A stretch of DNA of 64,000 bases from Akkermansiaceae bacterium (GCA_024233115.1 JACKQB010000001.1:890782-954781); one strand, 5' to 3'. Shown: positions 26,163 through 36,726, counted from the first letter of the stretch. The notes: generated by a model from the letters alone, not told the origin. A program made the numbers and translations.

Positions 26163-28754
26163 ATGTCCGATACCTCTCAAGAGCCCGATAACGAGCCACA
26201 AAACGCAGCTTCAGGCGATACCGAATCTGCTGATACCAACGTCTCTGATGCCCAGGAATACGGGGCGTCACAAATTGATAAACTCGAGGGGCTTGATGCC
26301 GTTCGCAAACGTCCCGGGATGTATATCGGGGACCCTGATGTGCGCGGTCTGCACCACTGCGTGTTCGAGGTGCTCGATAACTCGATTGATGAACACCTCG
26401 CCGGCTATTGTAAGGTCATTAAAATTGGCCTGCATATCGATGGCTCGGCCTCCATCGAGGATGATGGGCGTGGCATCCCCGTAGAGATGCACCCCAAATT
26501 CGGTATTCCAGCCGTGGAGCTTGTGCTGACCAGTCTGCATGCCGGTGGTAAATTCGGACAGGGTGCTTACAAATACTCCGGCGGCCTCCACGGTGTGGGT
26601 GCCAAGTGTGTCAATGCCTTGTCCGACTGGTTTAAAGCCGAGGTCAGCCGCGAGGGTAAGGTCCACTCCATCACCTTTGAGCGGGGGAAAACGACCAAGC
26701 CTCTCGAGGTCATCGGGGAGGTGGATGCCAAACACACGGGCACCAAGATCACCTTCTTCCCGGATGCCACCATTTTCACCGATACCATTGAGTTTGAATT
26801 TGCCCGTCTTTCCACACGCCTTCGCGAACTCGCATTCCTGAACCCGGGGCTCGTCATCGAGCTTGAGGATGAACGGCCGGAGAGTGCTAAAAAACAACGC
26901 TTCTACTACGCCAAGGGGATTGAGGAATTTGTTGCCCAGCTCGGGGAAAACAAGACATTGGTCCACGCCGAGCCCGTCATTATCAAAGGCAAGCGCAAGA
27001 TCGAGGTCGACTACGATGGGAAAATTGCGAAAGACGACGTTTTTGCCGATGTTGTCTTCCAATACAATGACAGCTATCAGGACAACATCCTCTGTTTTGC
27101 CAACTCCATACCAAACGCCGACGGCGGAACCCACCTAACCGGCTTCCGTGGTGCTCTAACAAGGTCGATCAACCAGTATGCCAAGGCAAATAAAATCCTT
27201 AAAGACAAAGACCCCGCCCTGTCGGGTGATGACGTCCGCGAAGGCATTGTCTGTGTGCTGAGTGTGAAGATGCCGAACCCGCGTTTCAGCTCACAAACCA
27301 AGGATAAACTTGTTAACGCCGAGATCGAAGGCGTGGTCAGTTCCATCGTTTATGAGGGGCTGCAAGAATACTTTGAGCAAAACCCGGCACTCGCCAAAAC
27401 CATCATCGACAAAGCGGTCAATGCCGCCCGCGCCCGTGAAGCAGCACGCAAGGCTCGCGAGACGGTTCGTAAGTCGGTGCTTTCCGGAGGCGGGTTACCC
27501 GGAAAACTCGCCGACTGCTCAGAGCGCGACCCCGCGAAGTCTGAAATTTATATTGTGGAGGGCGACTCCGCAGGGGGGTCGGCCAAGTCGGGCCGAAACC
27601 GTATCAACCAGGCAATCCTGCCTCTTCGGGGTAAAGTCATTAACGTCGAAAAAGCCAGGCTCCACAGGGCCCTTCAGAACAAGGAGATCCAAGCCATGAT
27701 CACAGCCATCGGGGCAGGGATTGGTGAGGGGGACCAGGAAGGAGCCTTTGATCTATCAAAAGTCCGCTACCACAAGGTTGTGATCATGACCGATGCCGAT
27801 ATTGACGGTGCCCATATCCGGACCCTGCTGCTCACGTTTTTCTGTCGCCATATGCCGGACCTGGTAAAGGCTGGCTACCTCTATATCGCCCAGCCGCCGC
27901 TTTATAAAGTGACACGGAAAAAACGTGAGGAGTATATAGCTGACGATGACGCCCTGAACAAGATCCTCATCACCCTTGGCTCCGAAGATGTCCGCCTACG
28001 GAAGTATGGCACGGATGATGAAGTGGACCGTGATCTTCTCAAGAGTGTGCTCGATACGCTCGCTCAGCTCACCCGCTTTACCACCACGCTTGAAGGCCAC
28101 GGAGGGAATTTCAAAGACATTCTCTCCAAACAAAAGGACGGCCATCTGCCGGGGTTCATGGTGCGTATTCGCGTAGGCAACGAGGAGGAGATCAGATACT
28201 TTGATACCGAGAAGGAGTTCCTGGCCTTTGCCCACGAAAACCGGGATCTTCGCCTCTTTGACGAGGAACTCAGCGAGGAAGAGGAAGCCGCCTATAAGGA
28301 GAAATACCAAGGGGCGCAACGCCGTGCCGTCAAACGGGAACTGCATGAGTCCGCTGCGATTTCCAAAGTACTCAAACGCCTCAATGAGTTCGGTCTGCAA
28401 ACCGAGCCGTTTTTCTCAGAGGATACCCCCTTGTATGAGTTGATCGAAGGCGACGGAGCGAACGCGGAAGCGCTTCCCGTGTTTAACCTGTTTGAGATTC
28501 TCGACCGGGTTCTCGAAATCGGCCGGCGTGGTATGCGTATCCAGCGCTTCAAGGGGCTTGGGGAAATGAATGCCAAAGAGCTGTATGCCACCACGATGGA
28601 CCCGGAGAAACGCCAGTTTCTCCAGGTCCGACTGGACGAGGAAAACGCCATCGAAGCCGACAAGATGTTCGATGTCCTCATGGGCGACATCGTGGAACCC
28701 CGGAAACGCTTCATCGAAGATAATGCGCTCAACGTCCAGAACCTCGATGTTTAG
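26163..28754 (+). CDS. gyrB: DNA gyrase subunit B
   Basis: GyrB is the ATPase subunit of gyrase, which introduces negative supercoils. The GHKL ATP site shows DNSIDEHLAGYC, DDGRGIPVEM and SGGLHGVGAKCVNALS. The TOPRIM domain shows YIVEGDSAGGSAKSGRNR and the metal motif DADIDGAHIRTLLLTFF. The C-terminal gyrase motif is QRFKGLGEMNAKELY. The 863-residue length includes an acidic N-terminal extension of about 40 residues. The start at 26163 follows the short spacer; the longer frame to 26049 is basic and unlike GyrB. gyrA follows after 43 bases. Confidence 0.97.
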   Translation: MSDTSQEPDNEPQNAASGDTESADTNVSDAQEYGASQIDKLEGLDAVRKRPGMYIGDPDVRGLHHCVFEVLDNSIDEHLAGYCKVIKIGLHIDGSASIEDDGRGIPVEMHPKFGIPAVELVLTSLHAGGKFGQGAYKYSGGLHGVGAKCVNALSDWFKAEVSREGKVHSITFERGKTTKPLEVIGEVDAKHTGTKITFFPDATIFTDTIEFEFARLSTRLRELAFLNPGLVIELEDERPESAKKQRFYYAKGIEEFVAQLGENKTLVHAEPVIIKGKRKIEVDYDGKIAKDDVFADVVFQYNDSYQDNILCFANSIPNADGGTHLTGFRGALTRSINQYAKANKILKDKDPALSGDDVREGIVCVLSVKMPNPRFSSQTKDKLVNAEIEGVVSSIVYEGLQEYFEQNPALAKTIIDKAVNAARAREAARKARETVRKSVLSGGGLPGKLADCSERDPAKSEIYIVEGDSAGGSAKSGRNRINQAILPLRGKVINVEKARLHRALQNKEIQAMITAIGAGIGEGDQEGAFDLSKVRYHKVVIMTDADIDGAHIRTLLLTFFCRHMPDLVKAGYLYIAQPPLYKVTRKKREEYIADDDALNKILITLGSEDVRLRKYGTDDEVDRDLLKSVLDTLAQLTRFTTTLEGHGGNFKDILSKQKDGHLPGFMVRIRVGNEEEIRYFDTEKEFLAFAHENRDLRLFDEELSEEEEAAYKEKYQGAQRRAVKRELHESAAISKVLKRLNEFGLQTEPFFSEDTPLYELIEGDGANAEALPVFNLFEILDRVLEIGRRGMRIQRFKGLGEMNAKELYATTMDPEKRQFLQVRLDEENAIEADKMFDVLMGDIVEPRKRFIEDNALNVQNLDV

Positions 28755-28797
28755 TCGTAAACGTCCCCTACGCACCTAAGACCTATCCCATTTTCCA

Positions 28798-31500
28798 ATG
28801 TCTAACGACCACATCAAACCTATCAACGTAGCCGACGAAATGTCCAAGTCCTTCTTGGATTACTCGATGTCGGTGATTATTTCCCGTGCATTGCCCGATG
28901 CGCGTGACGGCCTCAAGCCGTCGCAGCGGCGCATCCTGTATGCGATGCACAATGACCTCTCACTCAGCCCGACCAAACCACACCTGAAGAGTGCCCGTAT
29001 TGTGGGTGACACCATGGGTAAATACCACCCCCATGGTGACAGTGCGATTTACACCACCTTGGTCAACATGGCCCAGCCATGGACGATGCGCGAAACCCTT
29101 ATCGACGGCCAGGGAAACTTTGGTTCGGTGGAAGGGGATGCAGCGGCGGCGATGCGGTACACCGAGGCCCGCCTGACCCACATGGGCACGGCGATGATGA
29201 CCGATCTCGATAAGGACACTTGTGATTTCCAGCCGACTTACGATGAGACACGCAACGAGCCGTGTGTCCTCCCTGCCGCCATTCCCAATCTCCTGGTGAA
29301 CGGTGGCACCGGTATTGCCGTCGGTATGGCCACCAACATCCCCTCCCACAACATGGGGGAGGTTATCGATGGTGTCTGCGCACGTATTGATAATCCCCAA
29401 TTGACGATCGAGGAGCTGAAGCAGCATATCAAAGGTCCCGATTTTGCCGGTAAGTGCGAGATCCGTGGCTTCAAGGGGATTGACAGCTATTTCCACACCG
29501 GTCGCGGCAGTATCAAGATGCGGGGCACGATGGAGATCGATGAGAAGGAGTCGGGGGCATCGATCATCACGATCACGGATGTCCCTCACGGAGTGAACCG
29601 CGCCGTCCTCCAACAACGGATCGCGGAATTGGTGCGTGAAAAAGTCCTCACGGATATCTCAGGTATGCGCGACTTGTCCGATGACCAGACACGCATTGAA
29701 ATCACCCTCAAACGCGATGCTAGACCACAGGTCGTGGTGAACCAGATTTTCAAACTGACATCCATGGAGACATCCTTCGGTGTCAACATGCTTGCCATCC
29801 ACGAACGCCGTCCCAAGCAGCTGTCCATTATGGATGCACTGGACTGCTTTATCGAGCACCGCCGCGAAGTGATTATCCGCCGGACACGGTTTTTACTGCA
29901 AAAAGCCGAAGACCGGGCCGAGAACCTGGAAGCCTTCCTCCTGGCGCTGGGCCATCTCGATGATTTCATCAAGATCATCCGTGATTCCAAGAACCGGGAT
30001 GAAGCCCGGGAGCGACTCAAGGCCTACACCTTCCCCATCACAACGGCGGAGCAGCTCGGTATCCTGATCCGTTCCCAACCAAGTGTGCAAGGTGAGAAGT
30101 ATGTATTCACCGACCGCCAGGTCAACGCCATCCTCGAACTCCGTCTCTATCAGCTTACCGGCATGGAGCAGGATAAAGTGAAGACGGAATACGACAGTAT
30201 CCTTGAGGAGATCAAAGACTTCCTTGATATCCTCGCCAAGGAAGCCCGCGTTTTGGCGATCATCAAGGATGAGCTTCTTGAGATTAAGGAAAAACACGCC
30301 ACCCCGCGCCGTTGTCCTATTCTTCCCGATGAAGGGGAGATCGCCATTGAGGACCTGATTGCCAATGACGGTATGATTGTCACCTTGTCTAACAAAGGTT
30401 ACATCAAACGGACAGCGTCGGCCGAATACCGTGTCCAGGCCCGTGGCGGAAAAGGAGTCCGGGGTATGGAAACCCGCAATGCCAATGCCACCGAAGAAGA
30501 TGAACAGGATTTTGTAGAGCATCTTTTCTCAGCGCAGGCACACGATTACCTCATGTTCTTCACCAACACAGGCCGCGTCTACGTCGAGCGTGTCTACGGT
30601 ATCCCGGAAGGCTCTCGCGCCTCGAAAGGACGCAGCATCAAGAATCTGCTCAACCTGCAACCGGAGGAGAACATCGCCGCCACCCTACGCCTTGAGCGTG
30701 TGACAAATGAGGATGGTGACGATATCACCTTTGGTGAGGAAAATGGCTATGTCCTTTTTGCGACCCGCAGTGGCAAGGTCAAGAAAACCGCATTAAGTAA
30801 CTTCCGCAATTTCCGCAAGGATGGGATTATCGCGATCAAACTCGACGAAGGCAATACCCTGGTCGAGGTGAAGCTGACGTCTGGAAAAGATGATATTTGC
30901 CTCGTTACAAGTGCTGGTTACTGCGTGCGTACGAAGGAAACGAACATCCGTCCGATGGGTCGCCCGTCTGCCGGCGTCGCCGGTGTCAAACCCCGTGACG
31001 GGGATCACCTCGTCTCGCTGACCATCGTAACACCGGATGCCAAGCTCCTGGTTGCCAGTGAGAATGGCCTCGGCAAACGTACCGCCTATGAGGAATACAT
31101 GTCCAAAGGCCGTGGTGGAAAAGGTATGAAAACCATGAACGTCACGGAGAAAACAGGTCGGGTCATCGGCGCCATGTCCGTCATGGAGGATGATGAACTC
31201 ATGTTGATGACCAGTGACGGGCAGAGTATCCGTATCCGTTGTTCCGAGGTCCGCGAAACAGGCCGTGCCGCCCAGGGGGTTAAACTTGTTAGCCTCAAGG
31301 ACGGCGAGAAGCTTCAGGACATCGCCAAGGTGATGCCGGATGATGAGGTCGACGTTACCGACACGGATGAAGATCCCGAGGCTATGGACGGTGATTCGGC
31401 TATCGAAGTCGACGGCTCACAAGAAACAACGGATGATGCTTCACAGGCAGGCGTAGATAGCGAGTCCGGCCCAGGCGACGATTCCGCAGGAGAGGAGTAA
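28798..31500 (+). CDS. gyrA: DNA gyrase subunit A
   Basis: GyrA breaks and rejoins DNA through its active-site tyrosine, in AAAMRYTEARLTHMG near residue 123. The N-terminus (FLDYSMSVIISRALPDARDG) and the quinolone-region motif KYHPHGDSAIYTTLV are canonical. The C-terminal beta-pinwheel contains the GyrA box-like QARGGKGVRGME, which separates gyrase from topoisomerase IV. The 900-residue protein ends in a long acidic tail (DDEVDVTDTDEDPEAMDGDS), known in other GyrAs to tune supercoiling. It forms an operon with gyrB; the next gene starts 3 bases after its stop. Confidence 0.97.
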   Translation: MSNDHIKPINVADEMSKSFLDYSMSVIISRALPDARDGLKPSQRRILYAMHNDLSLSPTKPHLKSARIVGDTMGKYHPHGDSAIYTTLVNMAQPWTMRETLIDGQGNFGSVEGDAAAAMRYTEARLTHMGTAMMTDLDKDTCDFQPTYDETRNEPCVLPAAIPNLLVNGGTGIAVGMATNIPSHNMGEVIDGVCARIDNPQLTIEELKQHIKGPDFAGKCEIRGFKGIDSYFHTGRGSIKMRGTMEIDEKESGASIITITDVPHGVNRAVLQQRIAELVREKVLTDISGMRDLSDDQTRIEITLKRDARPQVVVNQIFKLTSMETSFGVNMLAIHERRPKQLSIMDALDCFIEHRREVIIRRTRFLLQKAEDRAENLEAFLLALGHLDDFIKIIRDSKNRDEARERLKAYTFPITTAEQLGILIRSQPSVQGEKYVFTDRQVNAILELRLYQLTGMEQDKVKTEYDSILEEIKDFLDILAKEARVLAIIKDELLEIKEKHATPRRCPILPDEGEIAIEDLIANDGMIVTLSNKGYIKRTASAEYRVQARGGKGVRGMETRNANATEEDEQDFVEHLFSAQAHDYLMFFTNTGRVYVERVYGIPEGSRASKGRSIKNLLNLQPEENIAATLRLERVTNEDGDDITFGEENGYVLFATRSGKVKKTALSNFRNFRKDGIIAIKLDEGNTLVEVKLTSGKDDICLVTSAGYCVRTKETNIRPMGRPSAGVAGVKPRDGDHLVSLTIVTPDAKLLVASENGLGKRTAYEEYMSKGRGGKGMKTMNVTEKTGRVIGAMSVMEDDELMLMTSDGQSIRIRCSEVRETGRAAQGVKLVSLKDGEKLQDIAKVMPDDEVDVTDTDEDPEAMDGDSAIEVDGSQETTDDASQAGVDSESGPGDDSAGEE

Positions 31501-31503
31501 TCC

Positions 31504-34305
31504 ATGCTCGCACAGGGGTCATTGAATTTCGAGCAGGAGCCAGTGCCCATACGGGAGTTTCTCGGCTGGGATACCCCTCTGCTCGAAGCGGTGGCGCAAT
31601 GGCTGTTGTCAGACGGCAACCGCAAGGAGCTGGCATCCACCATGGTGGTTGTGCCGACCTCGAACAGCGGTAGACGTCTCCGCATGGCTCTCTCGGCCGA
31701 CTGCGGCGTGCTCTCGCCTCATGTCGTGCCGCCCAGCCGACTGTTTGAAGTGGATAATGCGGCAACTCGACAAGAAAGTCTCTGGGCATGGGTGCAGGTG
31801 ATCCGACAGCTCGATATGGCGGATTTCCCCCATCTGTTTCCCAACCATGAGCCTGGTGCTACCGCAAGTTTCAGTGCCGCTCTTGCCGTGGCGAGGCAAT
31901 TGGTCACCCTGCGTGACATGCTTGCCGATGGTGATGCCTCGTTTCAAGACGCTCAGTTTCACAGTCCGGAAAAAGAACGCTGGGAGGAGTTGGAAAAAAT
32001 TGAAAACCGGATGCTTCAATACATCAGGACATGGGGTCTGAGTGACGCGGTCCTGGCCAAGCGGGGTAAGGCCAAGTCACCCGATGTGCCACCGGGGGTG
32101 ACGCGTATTGTTGTAGCCTGCGTGCCTGATCCCACATTGTTGGCGGCCCGAGCACTACAAAGTCTGTTAGCCAAGGGGCTGCCGGTTACGGTATTGATCC
32201 ATGCGCCTGAATCAGAAAAGGATGCCTTTGATCCATGGGGCGTTCCCTTGCCCGGCGTGTGGGCAAAACGATCAATCGATATTCCCGACTGGCAGCAGCG
32301 ACTCCACGTCGTCGATTCCTCAACCGAGGCGGCCGGTGTGTGTGTCAGGGTGCTCGGCGAGGAAAAAACGGCGTCAGGCGATGTGGCTCTTGCCCTGTGC
32401 GACCCCACCTTTGCTCCGGCTCTCGACCAGGTGTTCGCTGATGCATCATGGCCTCTCTATAATCCCGAGGGACTGAGCCTGTCCGACTCCGGTATCCTGT
32501 CGCTGTTACGGGTGATGCGTGAGCTGACTGGGCGGGGCAGGCCCTTTGAGGCACTCCGTGAGCTTGTCAGGCTCCCGGGGGCCGAATTGTTTTTACCCGA
32601 TCGCACCCAGCGTTACCGGGCTGCGAAGTTAATGGATGGTTTGTATGTGAATCATCTCCCCGAGACTTTAGCCGATGCCCTGTTCCTTGCGTCTGATGCG
32701 GAAAAACCGGTCCTTGAGTCGGTCATTTCCCATCTTGACCGACTGGTCTCCGGTAAGCTGACCGAGGTTCTCCGTGGCTGGCTGAGCCAATGGCTGGCGG
32801 CGGCGGATGCTGATGTTGCGGCAGCGGTCGAACCGGGTTTGGCAGAGGCACTGGAAGCCTTGGAACGCTTGGAAACGATCGGGGAGGCTCCCGCTGCGCA
32901 GGATGTTTTCGAGATGCTTGCCGAGAGTGTGCAATCCGCAAGAGTCTCCGTAGAACGCGCCGCTACCGTACTCGACCTTCAAGGGTGGTTAGAGATTTCC
33001 TATGACCCGGCGCCTCACCTGATTCTAGCAGGAATGCACGAGGAGTGTGTTCCCGATGGTTCGGCGGATGATCTTTTTGTCCCCGACTCATTGCGAGAAA
33101 AGCTGGGCCTTCGCGACTCACATGGCCGGTTTGCCCGTGATGCCTATCTCTTGCAAGCTGCTCTGAAGTCGCGAGCCAGGGGGGGGCGGGTCGATGCCGT
33201 GGTCGCACGCTTCAACGATGCCGGGGAGGCTCGAAAACCCGCACGCCTGTTGATGAGGCAGAGTGGCCAGGAGCTTGCCGCCATCGTGCGACATCTTTTT
33301 GCTGAATCAAAATCGGACCAATCGACCGGTGGAGCCTGGCAACGTGACTGGACGCTAAAGCTGCCTGAATTTGAAAACCTCTATGCGTCCAAGCCACTAA
33401 AACCTCTGTCTCCTTCCGCCATCCGGAATTACCTCGACTGCCCGTTCCGGTTTTTCCTCAAGCATATTGTCAAAATGGAGACATTCGAGTCGGGTAAACG
33501 CGAAATGAATGCCATGGAGTTTGGCAAGCTCTGTCATGCCGTGGTTGAGGCATTTGGCCGTGATGCCAGTATGGTCGATTCCACGAAGGCTGAAGAAATC
33601 AACGCCTACTTCAGCACACTTCTGGATGACATCATGAAACGGCAGCACGGCAGCCAGATCAACCTGCCCCTGATGGTTCAACTCGAAAGCGCACGCGAAC
33701 GCTTGCGTGCCTTTGCTTCTGTCCAGGCGGCTGACCGGGCGGAGGGCTGGAGCATCGTGGCAACTGAATTTCGCGTGGAGCCGGAGAATCTTCCATGGTC
33801 TATCGCGGGCCACCCGATGCGTATGACCATCGACCGCATCGACCGCCATGAGGATGGCAAACGCTGGCGCGTATGGGATTACAAAACATCGGGCAAGGCA
33901 AAGAATCCCGAGGAGACTCACCAAGTGCCATGGAAGGAATCAGAAAACAGACCCATGCTTGGTGATTTGCTTCCACCGAAACGTAAAAATGGAAGCGAAC
34001 GAAGATGGGCCGATGTCCAATTACCCCTCTACGCCGCCTTTGTGCAGCAGCATTATAAAACGGATGACCTGCCCCAGGTCGGTTATGTCAATTTGCCACG
34101 AGCCGTCAACGATGTGGCGTTTTCCCCATGGGTTGGATTTGACCAGCCTGTTCTTGATCACGCCCTGAGCTGGGCCGAGGCGGCGATTGAGAAGATCAGG
34201 GCAGGGGAGTTTTTCCAGGCCGCGGTATATCCATCGAACATGCGTGAGTGGGACGACTTCGAACAGCTCGCGCCTGACGGCCTTGCCAAGGCTTTTGGGC
34301 TTTAG
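31504..34305 (+). CDS. AddB/RecB-like protein with C-terminal PD-(D/E)XK nuclease domain
   Basis: The 933-residue protein has a degenerate helicase-like N-terminal two thirds (VVPTSNSGRRLRMALS near residue 40 occupies the Walker A position but lacks the Gly-Lys-Thr). The PD-(D/E)XK nuclease domain from about residue 635 shows LSPSAIRNYLDCPFRFFLKH, the His of FGKLCHAVVEAF, and the catalytic core MTIDRIDRHE...WRVWDYKTSGKAK. This resembles AddB-type subunits of recombination nucleases. The usual partner (an AddA-like helicase) is not in the window. Its start 3 bases after gyrA suggests translational coupling. Confidence 0.82.
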   Translation: MLAQGSLNFEQEPVPIREFLGWDTPLLEAVAQWLLSDGNRKELASTMVVVPTSNSGRRLRMALSADCGVLSPHVVPPSRLFEVDNAATRQESLWAWVQVIRQLDMADFPHLFPNHEPGATASFSAALAVARQLVTLRDMLADGDASFQDAQFHSPEKERWEELEKIENRMLQYIRTWGLSDAVLAKRGKAKSPDVPPGVTRIVVACVPDPTLLAARALQSLLAKGLPVTVLIHAPESEKDAFDPWGVPLPGVWAKRSIDIPDWQQRLHVVDSSTEAAGVCVRVLGEEKTASGDVALALCDPTFAPALDQVFADASWPLYNPEGLSLSDSGILSLLRVMRELTGRGRPFEALRELVRLPGAELFLPDRTQRYRAAKLMDGLYVNHLPETLADALFLASDAEKPVLESVISHLDRLVSGKLTEVLRGWLSQWLAAADADVAAAVEPGLAEALEALERLETIGEAPAAQDVFEMLAESVQSARVSVERAATVLDLQGWLEISYDPAPHLILAGMHEECVPDGSADDLFVPDSLREKLGLRDSHGRFARDAYLLQAALKSRARGGRVDAVVARFNDAGEARKPARLLMRQSGQELAAIVRHLFAESKSDQSTGGAWQRDWTLKLPEFENLYASKPLKPLSPSAIRNYLDCPFRFFLKHIVKMETFESGKREMNAMEFGKLCHAVVEAFGRDASMVDSTKAEEINAYFSTLLDDIMKRQHGSQINLPLMVQLESARERLRAFASVQAADRAEGWSIVATEFRVEPENLPWSIAGHPMRMTIDRIDRHEDGKRWRVWDYKTSGKAKNPEETHQVPWKESENRPMLGDLLPPKRKNGSERRWADVQLPLYAAFVQQHYKTDDLPQVGYVNLPRAVNDVAFSPWVGFDQPVLDHALSWAEAAIEKIRAGEFFQAAVYPSNMREWDDFEQLAPDGLAKAFGL

Positions 34306-34374
34306 GCACACGCGCGATCCAGTGTGCATTGAAATACATTTGAATCATGCCCGTATTGCACCATAATCCATTCC

Positions 34375-35793
34375 ATGCCCAAGAGTTCAGAGAACCAGAA
34401 AAAAAACGACCCGCACGAGATTGAGGGGGTCAAGGCACGTCGTTCGAAGGCCGCCTCTTTCCCCTGGCTTCGGGTATCGTTTTTCGTGCTCGTATGTGGG
34501 TTGCTCGTCATTGCCCAGGGCCCCTTGCCTGGGAAAATATGGCGGAAGCTCAAGAGCCTGGACAAAGACCAACAAGAGAAAACCAGCGACAAAAATCCGG
34601 GCAAACCAGGGGGCAAGCCCACGGCACCGGCGATACCCACGCCTGTCCCCCCCAAGCCGGAATCTCCCGTCGTCAAGCCACCGACCGATCATACAGCTTC
34701 CTCAGGGGGGGATATCCGCAAGCTGTCAAAAGGCATCAAGTTGACCACCAAAGTCACCCTGGTCAAGGGGGGGGCCGCCTCTGACGAACGTAAAAAAGAC
34801 GAAAGCTACACCGCCCACTACGAGCTCAAGGTGCGTCTGCCGAAGGCTGCGTCAACCTTGCCAGAGCTTGAAAAAAACACGCCCAAGCTTGCCGGTATTC
34901 TCCCCGGCCTTGCCGAAATGGTGCCCAAGGCCCAGGTGTCGGGGTTTTTCTACCAGCTCTACGAAAACAAAACGAAGCGGCTGAAAGAAAACGCAACCAA
35001 CCTCAACGAGTTGCTGACGCGGCACAATTTCTACGACTGCGAAACAATCCTGAACCTGAAGCACCCAAGGACAGGCCGGCGGCTGCTGTTGCTCCAAGCG
35101 GAGATGGACGTGGTTTCCGATGGCTCCGATGGCGACCGGCTGCCGGTGATGCCGGACAATATAGTCAACTCCAGCTACTACCAGCCGATGACCAGTTACG
35201 GCTGGAGAAAGACCGGCAAGACACCCAACCCCCTGATCGCAGGATGGAAAAACAGGATCAAACTAGCGGAAACAGAAATCGCCCATCCGGATACCAATGC
35301 AGACCGGAAAAGCTGGCTGCGTGCGCGGATCGTTAAAATCAAACGTGAGATTCAGGACATGGAGGCGAGGAGCTACCTCATTGCCGACTACGATCCGTTT
35401 ATCGTCATGCCCGTCAACATCCTGTCCTCGCGAGGCGACAAGTATGCGGCGAGAATCGGCGACTACGCGGTCGTCATTTACGATGGGAAGATCTATCCTG
35501 CCATCGTCGGGGATGCCGGCCCCAGTTTCAAGGTCGGTGAAGCTTCGTTGCGGATGTGTAAACAACTCAACGCACGGGCCAGTTCGTATTCCCGGCCAGT
35601 CAGCGACCTCGCCGTCACCTATGTCGTATTCCCCGGAACGGCTGATAAGTTCCAGGCACCGGATTATGCCAGGTGGCATACACGTTGTGCGTCATTGCTC
35701 ACCGAAGTTGGTGGTTTGGGGGCGACCAGCACGCTCCATAGCTGGGCCAACACCCTGCCGGTGATCGAAAAAGAAGAAACCGACCAGCCCTAG
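34375..35793 (+). CDS. membrane-anchored protein with chitosanase (GH75)-like domain
   Basis: A basic N-terminus and one membrane segment (RVSFFVLVCGLLVIAQGPLP, residues ~33-52) precede a Lys/Pro-rich linker (about 60-110). The last third contains GDYAVVIYDGKIYPAIVGDA followed by GPSFKVGEASLRMCKQLNA, the pattern of the GH75 chitosanase family (Gly-Asp and Gly-Glu-Ala-Ser blocks). The 472-residue product would place this domain outside the inner membrane. Catalytic activity is unproven; the middle region is not recognised. The lipoprotein gene follows 57 bases downstream. Confidence 0.7.
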   Translation: MPKSSENQKKNDPHEIEGVKARRSKAASFPWLRVSFFVLVCGLLVIAQGPLPGKIWRKLKSLDKDQQEKTSDKNPGKPGGKPTAPAIPTPVPPKPESPVVKPPTDHTASSGGDIRKLSKGIKLTTKVTLVKGGAASDERKKDESYTAHYELKVRLPKAASTLPELEKNTPKLAGILPGLAEMVPKAQVSGFFYQLYENKTKRLKENATNLNELLTRHNFYDCETILNLKHPRTGRRLLLLQAEMDVVSDGSDGDRLPVMPDNIVNSSYYQPMTSYGWRKTGKTPNPLIAGWKNRIKLAETEIAHPDTNADRKSWLRARIVKIKREIQDMEARSYLIADYDPFIVMPVNILSSRGDKYAARIGDYAVVIYDGKIYPAIVGDAGPSFKVGEASLRMCKQLNARASSYSRPVSDLAVTYVVFPGTADKFQAPDYARWHTRCASLLTEVGGLGATSTLHSWANTLPVIEKEETDQP

Positions 35794-35850
35794 TCCTGAT
35801 CTGAGAGCAGGCTTGCCAAGCTTGGTCTCGCTGCGCTACTATCCGCCCCC

Positions 35851-36285
35851 ATGAAGCTCCCTTGCATCCTTTCCATCGCCCTGTGTGCAGGCCTGTCCTC
35901 CTGTAGTCAATTTTTCAAACCTGAAGGCTGGCCGGTTGCAGTCACTCCCCGCAGTGCATCAGTGTCTCACCTCCAGGATCACGTTAAATTTACCGGCTCC
36001 GGCATTCGTCTGACCCATCAGGAAAAAGCCTTGCTGACATTTCTCGATAACGAGGAGAATATCGCGGCATCTACCGGGAAGAAGACGCGTCCAGGGGCGC
36101 ACCAGTGGTCGGCGGCGGAAATCTATCGCGTCGATCCAGGTAAACAGGTCTCGGTTTTGTGCGAAGACGGTTACCAGCAAACCGCGGTCTATTTCCACTA
36201 CGATAGCGCGCAAAAAACCTGGTTTCGAGTCAAGCACCTCGGTGAAAACCATGACAAAGGCATACCCGCCGTGCTGGTGAAATAA
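35851..36285 (+). CDS. small lipoprotein
   Basis: The 144-residue product begins MKLPCILSIALCAGLSSCSQ. LSSC is a lipobox, so it is probably lipidated at Cys-18. The mature part has no recognised domain. It follows the GH75-like gene on the same strand and may be co-transcribed. Its 3' end faces the convergent small membrane protein gene 17 bases away. Confidence 0.75.
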   Translation: MKLPCILSIALCAGLSSCSQFFKPEGWPVAVTPRSASVSHLQDHVKFTGSGIRLTHQEKALLTFLDNEENIAASTGKKTRPGAHQWSAAEIYRVDPGKQVSVLCEDGYQQTAVYFHYDSAQKTWFRVKHLGENHDKGIPAVLVK

Positions 36286-36302
36286 ACGCAGCTTCCCCGA
36301 AG

Positions 36303-36611
36303 CTAGCGCAGCATGAGCCAGCATGAGGTGATCATCCCTGCGATGCCAAGGACCATCAGGGAGGATGAGATCTGTCGGGACAGCCCGGTCTGTTCGGGAA
36401 TGCGGTTGTCAAACAAACCTCTGCCCAGCCATAAATGATCACCCAGGAGCGAGGCTGCCCCGCCAGCGAGCAGCGCGGCACCGAGTAGGAAAAGCCACCA
36501 TTGCTCCGGGTATGCTTGCCACGTCATGGTGAATCGCAGTGCAACGATGCCTCCTACGATGCCACCAAGCAACAATTGCATCAACCAAGCCAGCCAGCTG
36601 AATCTTCCCAT
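36303..36611 (-). CDS. small membrane protein
   Basis: The 102-residue product has three hydrophobic segments (LAWLMQLLLGGIVGGIVALR, WLFLLGAALLAGGAASLLG and SLMVLGIAGMITSCWLML). No family is recognised. It is convergent with the lipoprotein gene. Confidence 0.65.
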   Translation of the reverse strand: MGRFSWLAWLMQLLLGGIVGGIVALRFTMTWQAYPEQWWLFLLGAALLAGGAASLLGDHLWLGRGLFDNRIPEQTGLSRQISSSLMVLGIAGMITSCWLMLR

Positions 36612-36726
36612 GGCGGAGATATACCCCTACCGTTGGAGCCGGGGAAGGAGATAGTATTTGTGTGTCCCTGCGAAAAGGTCTGGGCGATCAAGCTCGGGAG
36701 AAAATAACAAAGAGAGTTTTGATGAG

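Noticed and set aside
26268..27134. 288-codon minus-strand open frame inside gyrB
   Set aside because: Antisense to the GyrB ATPase domain; no recognisable protein features.
36290..36304. AGCTTC/GAAGCT hairpin between the convergent lipoprotein and membrane-protein genes
   Set aside because: Only six paired bases and no T-run on either strand; too weak to call a terminator.
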